This document shows, in pieces, positions 46,469-54,364 of a stretch of DNA of 64,000 nt. Origin of the DNA: Pseudomonas extremaustralis (GTDB lineage Bacteria > Pseudomonadota > Gammaproteobacteria > Pseudomonadales > Pseudomonadaceae). Each line of letters begins with the position of its first letter. Position 1 is the first letter of the stretch. The position numbers and the translations under genes are program-made. The stretch is taken from contig NZ_LT629689.1 in assembly GCF_900102035.1 (NCBI RefSeq), forward strand, positions 1,550,001-1,614,000, given 5' to 3'. The notes below the pieces were generated by a model. The model had not been told where the DNA came from. It saw only the letters and a list, made by a program, of their open reading frames with translations, and made no database searches.

Positions 46469-47164
46469 ATGACGCAAAGTCCTTCCTTGCAAACCCTCTG
46501 GCAGGACCGGTCGGTGGCCGGTCGAAGCCTGGTGGAACCGTTGCTCAAATATGCACGTCGACCCGAGGTCATCGTCCTGGCCTTGCCCCGTGGCGGCGTG
46601 CCGGTGGCTTATGAGGTGGCCACTGCGCTGCAGGTGCGCCTGGACTTGCTGGTGGTGCGCAAGCTCGGCGTGCCGTCCCAGCCGGAATTCGCCATGGGCG
46701 CGATTGCCAGTGGCGGTATCCAGATTCGCAACGAAGAGGTGCTGCGGGCGCATTCGATCGACGCCCACAGCTACGACGCGGTGGTCGCACGGGAAACCCA
46801 GGAGCTGGCGCGTCGCGAGCAGGTTTACCGGGGCGGTCGCGCGCCGCTGCACTTGAAGGACCAGGTGGTCATCCTGATCGATGATGGCCTGGCCACTGGC
46901 GCTTCGATGACCGCCGCGATCCACGCGGTGCAGTTGCAGGCGCCGGCGCGTGTCGTCGTGGCAGTGCCGGTTGCGCCGTTGGAGACGGTGGAAACCCTGC
47001 GCTGCATCGCCAATGAAGTGGTGTGCACGCTGATCCCCGAGTGGATGATGTCCATCGGCTACTGGTACGAGCATTTCCCCCAGACCACGGACGCCGAGGT
47101 CATCGACTTGCTGCACCAAGCCTGGCGGCGCGAATCCGCCGAGGCCGGCACGAGCGGCAGCTGA
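46469..47164 (+). CDS. phosphoribosyltransferase family protein
   Basis: A 231-residue type I phosphoribosyltransferase. The PRPP motif is VILIDDGLATGASM and the flexible loop region is LGVPSQPEFAMGAIASGG, with LALPRGGVPVAYEVA near the start. The purine, pyrimidine or other acceptor is not clear from sequence. Similar proteins are common in stress islands next to dienelactone-like hydrolases. It ends the unit that starts at the Spy-like gene and converges with the esterase gene. Confidence 0.87.
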   Translation: MTQSPSLQTLWQDRSVAGRSLVEPLLKYARRPEVIVLALPRGGVPVAYEVATALQVRLDLLVVRKLGVPSQPEFAMGAIASGGIQIRNEEVLRAHSIDAHSYDAVVARETQELARREQVYRGGRAPLHLKDQVVILIDDGLATGASMTAAIHAVQLQAPARVVVAVPVAPLETVETLRCIANEVVCTLIPEWMMSIGYWYEHFPQTTDAEVIDLLHQAWRRESAEAGTSGS

Positions 47165-47169
47165 TTGCG

Positions 47170-48537
47170 CTATACGCCGAACGGAAAGGTCTCGTCTTCC
47201 GGCTCCAGCGCCTGACTTTTCGGCAGCGGCAGGGCTGTCACCGGTTGCGTCTGCTCGATCCAGACCATGGCATCGAACTGGTCGGCCATGACTGCTTCGA
47301 AATAGTGGCTCTGGCGTTCGGTGTCGGGGCGGTAAATCACACCAATGGCGCGCTCCAGCAAGGTGCTGGACAGCGCGCTGCGCAGCTCGGTGCGCTGCGG
47401 GTCGCGCCAGTCGGTCAATGACGCCGGCACGCCGGCCTTGAGGAACTGCTGTTCCCAACTGGCCGGGAGGGAAGGGCGGATGTCCTTGATGAGCATCGCA
47501 CCGTCCCAGTCATCGGCCGCCGCCACTTGGCCGCGATCGGTGCTCATGCCGATCAGCACCGCGTCGCGCCCGTAGGCACTGCGACACAGCTGGCCGATAT
47601 TGAACTGACCCTTCCAGCCCATCTCCGTGGCGGCGGCATTGCCGATATGGGAGTTGTGCGCCCAGACCACGGCCTTTGCTTGTGGGCCGCGATGCTCCAG
47701 CAGCGCGCGCAGGGTGTCGAACATGTGCCGGTCGCGCAGGTTCCAGGACGCCGTCGAGCCGCGATAAATGGCGCGGTAATACTGTTCCGCCGCCTGCACC
47801 ACCCGGGCGTTTTGCGTGGCATTGAAAAACCCTTCGTCATCCGCGATGAGCCCGGTCAATTGCTCGGCGAGCATGACGTGCAGTTGCTCGACCACCTGAT
47901 GCTCGCAGGGCATCACGCCGTTGCGTTCGACGAAGTGACCATACAGGGCCGGATCGTCCTGCCAGGGCGTCAGGCAGCTGTAGCGCCGGCGTGCTTCCTT
48001 GGCCAGATGGGGGTCGACACCGTCCAGATACTGCAACACCTCATGAATCGAGTTGCGCAGGCTGTAGACGTCCAGGCCACGGAATTCGACGCGCGCTTCA
48101 GATGCGCGTTGATGATTGAAGCGGTGCAGCCAATCGGCAAAGGCCTTGACCTCGGCATTGCGCCACATCCACGTGGGGAAGCGGCTGAAGATATGGCGCT
48201 TCCAGGCCGACGGCGCCAACCCGCGCACATAGCGGTCGACATGCCCGGCATCTGGCCAGTCGGCTTCGACCGCCACCACGTTGAAGCCGTGCTGCTCGAT
48301 CAAGCGCTGGGTAATGGCGGCGCGGGTTCGATAAAAATCATGGGTGCCATGGCTGGCCTCGCCGATCAGGACCACCCGCGCATCCCCATAGCGATCGAAC
48401 AACTCACCAAAGGCCGGCGACTCCAGCGCCGGCAACGGCTCGGCATACTGGCGCAGGATCGGGGCGATGGCCGCTGTGCCCAGGCGCCGGGCGGCGCCAT
48501 AACGTTTATCCAGCCAATCCTGCGAAGGTGTGTTCAT
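47170..48537 (-). CDS. erythromycin esterase family protein
   Basis: A 455-residue protein of the erythromycin-esterase family. Conserved parts are LIGEASHGTHDFY (the His of the active site), VAVEADWPDAGHVDRYVRG, and WAHNSHIGNAAATEMGW. The family name comes from macrolide esterases, but most chromosomal members have other, unknown roles. Three ATGs (48552, 48543, 48537) are possible; GGGGA lies 8 bases before 48537, so I prefer it, with 48552 as an option. It has an Anr box 55-68 bases upstream, shared with the cytochrome gene. Confidence 0.85.
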   Translation of the reverse strand: MNTPSQDWLDKRYGAARRLGTAAIAPILRQYAEPLPALESPAFGELFDRYGDARVVLIGEASHGTHDFYRTRAAITQRLIEQHGFNVVAVEADWPDAGHVDRYVRGLAPSAWKRHIFSRFPTWMWRNAEVKAFADWLHRFNHQRASEARVEFRGLDVYSLRNSIHEVLQYLDGVDPHLAKEARRRYSCLTPWQDDPALYGHFVERNGVMPCEHQVVEQLHVMLAEQLTGLIADDEGFFNATQNARVVQAAEQYYRAIYRGSTASWNLRDRHMFDTLRALLEHRGPQAKAVVWAHNSHIGNAAATEMGWKGQFNIGQLCRSAYGRDAVLIGMSTDRGQVAAADDWDGAMLIKDIRPSLPASWEQQFLKAGVPASLTDWRDPQRTELRSALSSTLLERAIGVIYRPDTERQSHYFEAVMADQFDAMVWIEQTQPVTALPLPKSQALEPEDETFPFGV

Positions 48538-48591
48538 GTGCATGGTCCCCATGGGTTTGGTTCATTCCTACACCCTGATCCAGGCGAATCA

Positions 48592-48605
48592 TTGAGGTTT
48601 ATCAA
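48592..48605. promoter_or_regulatory. FNR/Anr box 12 (divergent)
   Basis: TTGAG-GTTT-ATCAA. On the minus strand TAGGAA (48570-48565) is centred 31 bases downstream, before the esterase gene; towards the cytochrome gene at 48686 no good -10 is seen. Confidence 0.75.
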
Positions 48606-48685
48606 TAAAGCCTGCACCGCCTTGGGCGAAGGTGTCAGAACCCGATAGGCGCCGGCCCGCGCCGCGGATCAGCGAGGCATGAGAC

Positions 48686-49330
48686 ATGAGAGGCGCTATC
48701 AACCGCTCCCAGTTAACGCTTGCCCTGTGCGTGGTGGCCCTGATGGGCTGCTCCCACACCAGCGACCGGGCATCGCAGAAGATCTCGACCATGCCCGCGC
48801 TTGCCCTGGTCGATAACGTGTGCGCGCTGTGCCACGGGCTGACGGGGGAGTCGGTTTCGCCGACGTTTCCGAAGTTGGCCGGTCAGCAAAAAGACTATCT
48901 GAAGGCGCAGTTGACGGAGTTCAAAAACCATTCGCGCATGAGCAAAGCCGCCACCGAATACATGTGGGGCTTTACCCATTTGACTGACACGCAGATCGCT
49001 GAGTTGGCGGACTATTTTGCCGCGCAACCGCCCATGCAAGCACTGGCCGAAGCCCCCGATGTGCGGGGTGAACTGATCTTTCGCCGTGGCGTGCCCGACG
49101 CCGGCATCGCCCAGTGCAGCGCCTGCCACGGCGCGCAAGGGCAGGGCCAGGGCCTGACACCGCGCGTGGCGGGTCAGCACGCGGCCTATATGGTCAGCCA
49201 GCTCAAGGTTTTTCAACAGGCCGACCTGCGTCTGCGCGGCGACCTGACCAGCGAGATCGCGCACACCCTGTCCGATGCCGATGCCGAATCGGTTGCGCAG
49301 TACATGGCGACCCTGGGGCGCGCGCCTTGA
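48686..49330 (+). CDS. dihaem c-type cytochrome lipoprotein (c4-like)
   Basis: A 214-residue exported cytochrome. The start ends in a lipobox-like LMGC (Cys22), so it may be anchored. Two haem motifs are present: CALCH (46-50) and CSACHG (144-148), as in cytochrome c4. The first domain has Met residues for the sixth ligand (M85 or M93 in SRMSKAATEYMWG); in the second, the usual Met-bearing stretch reads LRGDLTSEIAHTLSD without a Met. The family gives electrons to oxidases or reductases. It is divergent from the esterase gene. Confidence 0.88.
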   Translation: MRGAINRSQLTLALCVVALMGCSHTSDRASQKISTMPALALVDNVCALCHGLTGESVSPTFPKLAGQQKDYLKAQLTEFKNHSRMSKAATEYMWGFTHLTDTQIAELADYFAAQPPMQALAEAPDVRGELIFRRGVPDAGIAQCSACHGAQGQGQGLTPRVAGQHAAYMVSQLKVFQQADLRLRGDLTSEIAHTLSDADAESVAQYMATLGRAP

Positions 49331-49361
49331 AACCCATGAGCGGCGGCTGAGTGGTGGATGT

Positions 49362-49375
49362 TTGACAAAGATCAG
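49362..49375 (+). promoter_or_regulatory. FNR/Anr box 13
   Basis: TTGAC-AAAG-ATCAG. GATACT at 49397-49402 is centred 31 bases downstream, the same hexamer as at the first lipoprotein gene and at glgA. Confidence 0.83.
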
Positions 49376-49450
49376 AGCCTGCCACCCCCGGCGCCGGATA
49401 CTTGAACGGCAGCAGGCTCTTTCCTGTTGTGACTCTCAAGGAGAATACCC

Positions 49451-49705
49451 ATGAATAAGCGCTTATCCGTTGTCCTGCTCAGTGTCCTTCTGGCGTTGTC
49501 GGCCGGTTGCAGCAGCAAACACACCAAGGAAGTCGATGCCCGCCTGGACTCCGCCCAAAGCAATGCCTTGTCGGCAAAGGCCAGGGCTGACGAAGCGTAT
49601 GCGAAAGCGGAACAGGCGGCGGCAGCAGCCAGTCAGGCACAAAGCACAGCCGACCAGGCCAACGATCGCGCGAGCCGGATGCTCGAAAAGGCTACACGCA
49701 AGTAG
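49451..49705 (+). CDS. small OprI/Lpp-like outer-membrane lipoprotein (copy 2)
   Basis: An 84-residue paralogue of the gene at 23448, with the same length. The lipobox is LSAGC, and the mature helix ([57 protein letters not shown]) ends in the Lys for peptidoglycan linkage. It has its own Anr box. Having two OprI-like proteins under anaerobic control suggests a change in envelope linkage in low oxygen (inference). Confidence 0.87.
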   Translation: MNKRLSVVLLSVLLALSAGCSSKHTKEVDARLDSAQSNALSAKARADEAYAKAEQAAAAASQAQSTADQANDRASRMLEKATRK

Positions 49706-49714
49706 TGAGCGGTT

Positions 49715-49745
49715 GCAGCACCCGGCACATTGTCGGGTTTGCTGC
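49715..49745 (+). terminator. hairpin after lipoprotein gene
   Basis: GCAGCA-CCCG pairs with CGGG-TT-TGCTGC (TT bulge) right after the lipoprotein gene. No T run follows, so it is only a likely terminator. Confidence 0.4.
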
Positions 49746-49806
49746 ATGACGTGGCCCATGGGCCCTGCGTGAGGGCACGTGCTTGCGATCCTCGGCGTCG
49801 TGGGCG

Positions 49807-50274
49807 CTATGTGCCCAGGCTTACTAGGCTGAGCACAACAACCTTGACCTCCATTTCGGCGTTGTACTGGAAGACCGTCTCGATATTTTTAGCTGTGCTC
49901 GGAAGATGATATGTATCCCAGCCCCCAGTCATCCCGAGTACTGGCATTTTGAAGGGCGCTTTTGACGCTAACGGTTCGCCGTAATGAGATCGTACCCAAG
50001 CTTGATTCATTCGACGTTGAAGCCGGTACGGCAAGCTTCCTGCGTAGGCTGAGCCAGTGTCGGATACTTTATGCAAATAGATATAGAGAGACTCAAGGTG
50101 CTGACTGGCTGAAAACCCCAGGTCTATACCGGGTGCGGGCGATATAGACGATTGTTCATCTCCCTCAAACATACCTTTGGGTGGCCCGCCTGGAAGATAC
50201 ATCCCAGACGCTATTAGCTCGGGGTAAGTGCGACCAAGGCTTTTAACCAGGTCATCAATCATTGCTGCGTTCAT
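49807..50274 (-). CDS. DUF6392-like protein, possible orphan immunity protein
   Basis: A 155-residue protein. It starts at ATG 50274 (MNAAMIDDLVKSLGRTYPELIASGMYLPGGPPKGMFEGD), followed by MNQAWVRSHYGEPL, TGGWDTYHL and a short beta-rich end. This fits DUF6392, a family found beside bacteriocin and contact-toxin genes in Pseudomonas, where it probably gives immunity. Its reading frame begins two bases after the stop of a short upstream frame that could be the end of a toxin gene. Its base composition is lower in GC than that of the neighbours, a sign of transfer. Confidence 0.55.
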   Translation of the reverse strand: MNAAMIDDLVKSLGRTYPELIASGMYLPGGPPKGMFEGDEQSSISPAPGIDLGFSASQHLESLYIYLHKVSDTGSAYAGSLPYRLQRRMNQAWVRSHYGEPLASKAPFKMPVLGMTGGWDTYHLPSTAKNIETVFQYNAEMEVKVVVLSLVSLGT

Positions 50275-50275
50275 A

Positions 50276-50431
50276 TCAATACCAGCCCTGTTCCTGATGA
50301 AGGTTATGTAGATTGGTGCGTGCGGTTTCAATCTGCTCGTCGGTAAAGCCTTCCTCGAGTAGGTAAGGCCTTATCGCATCGAGGTTGGAATCCACGGCGG
50401 CACGTAGGTCATTGGCTACCCTCGTTGGCAT
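50276..50431 (-). pseudogene. possible C-terminal remnant of a toxin gene
   Basis: A 51-residue minus-strand frame ending at TGA 50278-50276, one base before the DUF6392-like start. The tail reads LEEGFTDEQIETARTNLHNLHQEQGWY. No family is recognised with certainty. Directly beside an immunity-like gene, in translational-coupling position, it may be the last part of a polymorphic toxin whose front part was lost. The region upstream is a different plus-strand fragment. Confidence 0.35.
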
Positions 50432-50457
50432 CGCCAAAGTCCTGGTCGGCGGCTTGA

Positions 50458-50649
50458 CCGGCGTACCGACGCTTTATACAACCCACCGGCGCGCCATCGA
50501 ATACATTCCGACCCAACTACGCCGCCATTATCACCTTCTGGAACCTGGGGCTGGCGTTCGGCATGGTGCTGTTGATCGCCGGGTTCTCCAGTTACCTGGG
50601 CATCCGTAAAGTGTTGAAGATCGAGCCCTTCGATATTTTCCGGGGATGA
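50458..50649 (+). pseudogene. C-terminal fragment of a membrane permease
   Basis: The plus frame is open from 50458 to TGA 50647-50649 and reads about 63 residues ending NLGLAFGMVLLIAGFSSYLG and then IRKVLKIEPFDIFRG. One membrane segment followed by a basic K-x-EPFDIFRG end resembles the last part of MacB/FtsX-type ABC permeases. There is no start codon or ribosome site, and the frame is closed by a stop just upstream, so I treat it as a remnant left by a deletion or insertion. Confidence 0.4.
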
Positions 50650-50670
50650 TCGCCGGGGCCGCCGCCAGGC

Positions 50671-50705
50671 AAAAAAAATCCCCTTGCCGGTTTCCCGGCA
50701 AGGGG
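50671..50705 (-). terminator. Rho-independent terminator of the Hsp20 gene
   Basis: On the minus strand the perfect 11-bp stem CCCCTTGCCGG / CCGGCAAGGGG (GAAA loop) is followed by ATTTTTTTT, 17 bases after the Hsp20 stop codon. Confidence 0.92.
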
Positions 50706-50721
50706 CAGTGCAGCCTGGGAT

Positions 50722-51264
50722 TTACTCGCCTTTGATGGGCACGACTTTATCCGCTTTCATGGCTTCGGGCTTCTTCGGCAACGAGATGTTCAGCACGCCC
50801 TTGCTGAAGCTCGCGTCGATCTTGTCGGCGTCGATCCCTTTGGGCAGGTTGAACACTCGCTCGAAGGAGCCGTAGTGACGCTCGCTGAGGTGGTAGCCCT
50901 TGTGTTTTTCTTCTTTGTCTTCGTGTTTTTCGCCCTTGATGATCAGGCTGCCGTTGGACAGTTTGATCTCGATGTTTTTCTGATCCATGCCGGGGACTTC
51001 GGCGGTGATTTCGTAGCTTTTGTCGTTCTCGACGATGTCCACGGCCGGCATGCCATGGCCCAACAGCTCGCGGCGCCAGAACGGCTCGACATCGAACAGC
51101 CCACGGCCGAACGGCGACAGGCTGGAACCGCGATTGAAGTCGTCAAACAGGTGGTCGACCTGTTGGCGCAGTTTTTCCAGGGGGCGCCACAGGTCTGTGG
51201 TCACGGGATGCTGGTCGGATTTGTGTTCGGTAGTGACCGGCATTTTTTTTGCGGAATTGCTCAT
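50722..51264 (-). CDS. small heat-shock protein Hsp20
   Basis: A 180-residue alpha-crystallin-type chaperone. The crystallin domain (about 72-165) contains MPAVDIVENDKSYEITAEVPGM, LIIKGEKHEDKE, and the end strand ASFSKGVLNISLPK (GVL motif). A C-terminal I-x-I-like end is only weakly seen (VVPIKGE). The family holds unfolded proteins without ATP. It lies downstream of the ArcD-like gene on the same strand with 76 bases between, with a strong hairpin there and a clean terminator after it. No Anr box is directly upstream, so it may depend on readthrough or another promoter. Confidence 0.92.
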   Translation of the reverse strand: MSNSAKKMPVTTEHKSDQHPVTTDLWRPLEKLRQQVDHLFDDFNRGSSLSPFGRGLFDVEPFWRRELLGHGMPAVDIVENDKSYEITAEVPGMDQKNIEIKLSNGSLIIKGEKHEDKEEKHKGYHLSERHYGSFERVFNLPKGIDADKIDASFSKGVLNISLPKKPEAMKADKVVPIKGE

Positions 51265-51290
51265 CTCTCGGTACTCCTCTTCAGGTTGAA

Positions 51291-51323
51291 GGCAGCCTGC
51301 GCACTTCCTCAGCGCGGGCTGCC
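51291..51323 (-). terminator. intercistronic hairpin before hsp20
   Basis: GGCAGCCTGCGC and GCGCGGGCTGCC form a 12-bp stem (one G-T pair) between the ArcD-like and Hsp20 genes. Without a T run it may act as an RNA stability element or a weak terminator. Confidence 0.45.
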
Positions 51324-51340
51324 AGGACAGTTCGAATGGG

Positions 51341-52834
51341 TTACAGGGTCAGTGTCCCGCGCCACAGCATCCAGGCGGCATAGGCGGCAGCGGCCCAGAT
51401 GATGATCAACAGCCCCGTTTCAGGCCCGCTGAGCGCCTGGCCTTGGCGGGCTTTCATGGTGCCCAGGTAGATCAACGAACCCGGGGCGTAGAGGAGGGCG
51501 CTGAGCAGCATGTATTTAGGCCCGGCGGCGTAGAGCAACCAGACGCAATACACGGTGGCGACAGCGGCGATGGCCATGTCGCGCAGTTGCAGGGCGCGGT
51601 GGCCGGCGTAGGTTTCACCCTTCCAGGTCATTTTCAATGCGTACAGGCCGCTGAACAGATACGGCAGCAGGATCATCGAGGTGGCCAGGGAAATCAGCGC
51701 CAGGTAGGTGGCGCTCGAATACAGGGTCAGCAGCAGGAACACTTGAATGCAGCCGTTGGTCAGCCACAGTGCATTGGCGGGCACGCCTTGGGTGTTTTCC
51801 ACCGCCAGCGAACCCGGCATGACCTTTTCCTTGGCCGGGGTGAACACCGACTCAGCCGCCAGCAGCGTCCAGGCGAGCAGGGCGCCGCCCACCGAAATGA
51901 TCAGGCCGATGCTGATCAACACCGCGCCCCACGGCCCGGCGGCGACCTGAAGTACACCGGCCATCGAGGGGTTTTTCAGCGCCGCCAGTTCCGGTTGTTT
52001 GAGCACGCCCAAGGACAACAGCGACACCGCAATCAACAGCAACAGGGTGATCACAAAGCCGATCACCGTGGCGCGCCCGACGTTGGCGCGCTCCGCCGCA
52101 CGGGCGGAAAACACGTTGGCGCCTTCGATGCCGATGAACACCCAGACGGTGACCAGCATGGTGCTTTTGACTTGGTCCAGGGTGCTGCCCAATGCCGGCG
52201 CGCCCCAGAAGTCGACGCTGAAGGTTTCACGCTGGAACGCCGCGATCACCAGGCCGATAAACAGCAGCAGCGGTACGATCTTCGCCACCGTCGTCAACGC
52301 ATTGGCCCGCGCCGCCGTGCGCATGCCCCGCAGGATCATCCAGTGCAACGACCACAGCACCACGGACGCCCCGGCGATGGCGGCTTTGTTGTTGCCTTCG
52401 CCGAACAGCGGGAAGAAGTAGCTCAGGGCCGCGAACAGGATCACCAGGTAACTGACGTTGCCGATCCAGGCACTGATCCAGTAACCCCACGCGGAGTTGA
52501 AACTCAGGTATTCACCCCCCAGCGCCCGGGCGTAGGCAAACACGCCGTTATCCAATGCGGGCTGGCGGTTGGACAAGGTTTGATAAACCAAGGCCAGGGA
52601 CAGCATGCCGACGCCGGTGATCAACCAACCGATCAGGATCGCGCCGGCACCAGCACTCGCGGCCATGTTTTGCGGCAGGCTGAAAATACCGCTGCCGATC
52701 ATCGAACCGACCACCAGGGCAATCAGCAGGCTCAGTGACAAGCGCTTGGGTTCGACCTTGCGCACACTGCCTACGAGCGGATGGGCAGAAGACGGCGGGA
52801 TGACTGGTTGGGTGCCTTGCAAATGCGTTGCCAT
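51341..52834 (-). CDS. arcD: ArcD-like arginine/ornithine antiporter (APC superfamily)
   Basis: A 497-residue inner-membrane transporter with about twelve to thirteen segments. The start RLSLSLLIALVVGSMIGSGIFSLPQNMAASAGAGAILIGWLITGVGM is very close to ArcD of P. aeruginosa, which swaps arginine for ornithine in the anaerobic arginine deiminase pathway. The arcABC enzymes are not in this window, so the substrate assignment rests on similarity; a related basic amino acid is possible. ATG 52834 starts MATHLQGTQPV. An Anr box lies 93-106 bases upstream, as expected for arcD. Confidence 0.82.
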   Translation of the reverse strand: MATHLQGTQPVIPPSSAHPLVGSVRKVEPKRLSLSLLIALVVGSMIGSGIFSLPQNMAASAGAGAILIGWLITGVGMLSLALVYQTLSNRQPALDNGVFAYARALGGEYLSFNSAWGYWISAWIGNVSYLVILFAALSYFFPLFGEGNNKAAIAGASVVLWSLHWMILRGMRTAARANALTTVAKIVPLLLFIGLVIAAFQRETFSVDFWGAPALGSTLDQVKSTMLVTVWVFIGIEGANVFSARAAERANVGRATVIGFVITLLLLIAVSLLSLGVLKQPELAALKNPSMAGVLQVAAGPWGAVLISIGLIISVGGALLAWTLLAAESVFTPAKEKVMPGSLAVENTQGVPANALWLTNGCIQVFLLLTLYSSATYLALISLATSMILLPYLFSGLYALKMTWKGETYAGHRALQLRDMAIAAVATVYCVWLLYAAGPKYMLLSALLYAPGSLIYLGTMKARQGQALSGPETGLLIIIWAAAAYAAWMLWRGTLTL

Positions 52835-52926
52835 GACGAGCCTCCACGAAATGATTGGGCCTGCACCCCTCGGATGTGAGGGGGCGACTGCTGCCATTAA
52901 TTTCTGCGTGAAGGCCGGGGCCTTGA

Positions 52927-52940
52927 TTGATTTAGATCAG
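52927..52940 (-). promoter_or_regulatory. FNR/Anr box 14
   Basis: TTGAT-TTAG-ATCAG on the plus strand. On the minus strand CAGAAAT (52906-52900) is centred about 31 bases downstream, before the ArcD-like gene. Confidence 0.78.
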
Positions 52941-52995
52941 AAAGCCGCCAAACAGTGGCGCGAGGATCGCCGCCAACAGGTCAGGCGTGGGTTTG

Positions 52996-53009
52996 TTGAG
53001 AAAGGTCAA
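52996..53009 (+). promoter_or_regulatory. FNR/Anr box 15
   Basis: TTGAG-AAAG-GTCAA. CAGACT at 53031-53036 is centred 31 bases downstream, before the acetate kinase gene. Confidence 0.76.
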
Positions 53010-53099
53010 CTCGTCATCCGGGGCGCGGTGCAGACTCCTCACAGCGCGGGACCATCGCCACGCCGCATCGACCACTGCACAGGGGAGCAGGACCACGCC

Positions 53100-54311
53100 A
53101 TGACGACGACCTCTTGCCCGGTACTGCTGGTGCTGAATGCGGGTTCCTCGACACTCAAGTTTTCCCTTTACCCCGCGTCCGCGGCGAGCGCGCCGTGCCT
53201 GGGCAACGGCGGCATCGAGGTGCGCGACGGCCAGGCCACCCTGGTGTATCAGGGCGTCGGGGCCGAGGCAGAACACCGGGAGCAATGGTCGAGCGCCGGC
53301 TGCCTGGATGAAGCCTCGTTGAACCGGCTGTTGCACTGGATCGACCGCCAGCCCGAGATGCACATCGCCGGGGCGGCGCATCGCGTGGTGCATGGCGGCG
53401 GTCGCCGAGAGGTGGCCGCACGGGTCGATGCAGCGTTGATCGCTGAACTGCAGGCGCTGGTCCCCATCGCGCCCTTGCACCAGCCGCTGTGCCTGGCGCC
53501 GATCCTGCATTTGGCCCAGGAACATCCCGACCTGCCCCAGGTGGCGTGTTTCGACACGGCGTTCCACCACACCCTCGATCCGCTGGAAACCCTATATGGC
53601 CTGCCGCGTGCGCTAAGCGAAAAAGGGCTACGCCGCTACGGTTTCCATGGCCTGTCGTATGAATACATCGCCAGTGTGCTGGCCGAATACGACCCCCGCG
53701 CGGCAAGCGGACGAACGATTGTCGCCCACTTGGGCAACGGTGCCAGTTTGTGTGCGATGCAGGACCGGATCAGCCGCGGCACGACCATGGGATTCTCCAC
53801 CCTCGATGGGCTGTTGATGGGCACCCGTCCGGGCAACCTGGACCCCGGCGTGGTGCTCTACCTGCTGCGCGAGGGCGGCATGAGTGTGCAGGCGGTCGAG
53901 CACTTGCTGTATCACGAATGCGGATTGCTCGGCGTATCGGGCGGGCTGGCCAGTGACATGCGCACGCTGCTGGCCAGCCCCGCGCCGTTGGCCAAACAGG
54001 CGGTCGCGCTGTTCGTGCGCCGTGTCGTCAAGGAAATCGGCGCGCTGGCGGCCTTGCTCGGCGGTGTCGACAGCCTGGTGCTGACCGGAGGCATTGGCGA
54101 GCATGCGCACGAGGTCCGCGATGGCATTCTCGCGGGGTGCGCCTGGTTGGGCGTGGTCCGCGACGCAGCCCGTGGCCCCGGCCCGTCGGCCTGCCTGACG
54201 CTGCCGCACAGCAGCGTCTCGGCCTGGATGATCGCCACCGATGAGAACGCCGTCATCGCGCGGCACAGCCTGGCCTTGCTGGGCCGGTCGGTGCCGCGCG
54301 TGACACTTTAG
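53100..54311 (+). CDS. ackA: acetate kinase
   Basis: A 403-residue enzyme that makes ATP and acetate from acetyl phosphate and ADP. Family motifs are NAGSSTLKFSLY at the start, AAHRVVHGGG, CFDTAFHHTL, YGFHGLSYEYI, VAHLGNGASLCA, and TGGIGEHAHEVR. ATG 53100 begins this homology; the frame upstream runs through the Anr boxes and is not coding. No phosphotransacetylase gene is adjacent, so acetyl phosphate probably comes from the phosphoketolase. The glucan phosphorylase gene follows 53 bases later. Confidence 0.94.
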   Translation: MTTTSCPVLLVLNAGSSTLKFSLYPASAASAPCLGNGGIEVRDGQATLVYQGVGAEAEHREQWSSAGCLDEASLNRLLHWIDRQPEMHIAGAAHRVVHGGGRREVAARVDAALIAELQALVPIAPLHQPLCLAPILHLAQEHPDLPQVACFDTAFHHTLDPLETLYGLPRALSEKGLRRYGFHGLSYEYIASVLAEYDPRAASGRTIVAHLGNGASLCAMQDRISRGTTMGFSTLDGLLMGTRPGNLDPGVVLYLLREGGMSVQAVEHLLYHECGLLGVSGGLASDMRTLLASPAPLAKQAVALFVRRVVKEIGALAALLGGVDSLVLTGGIGEHAHEVRDGILAGCAWLGVVRDAARGPGPSACLTLPHSSVSAWMIATDENAVIARHSLALLGRSVPRVTL

Positions 54312-54364
54312 CCGCCGGCGGCCGCTGCCGCCGGTAGACCTGGGGATGACCGTGAGGTGTTGTC

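Noticed and set aside
50385..50609. Plus-strand frame of 74 codons with an ATG-like start
   Set aside because: It crosses the join between the toxin-tail region and the permease fragment. The neighbouring frame gives a much more protein-like sequence, so this one is chance.
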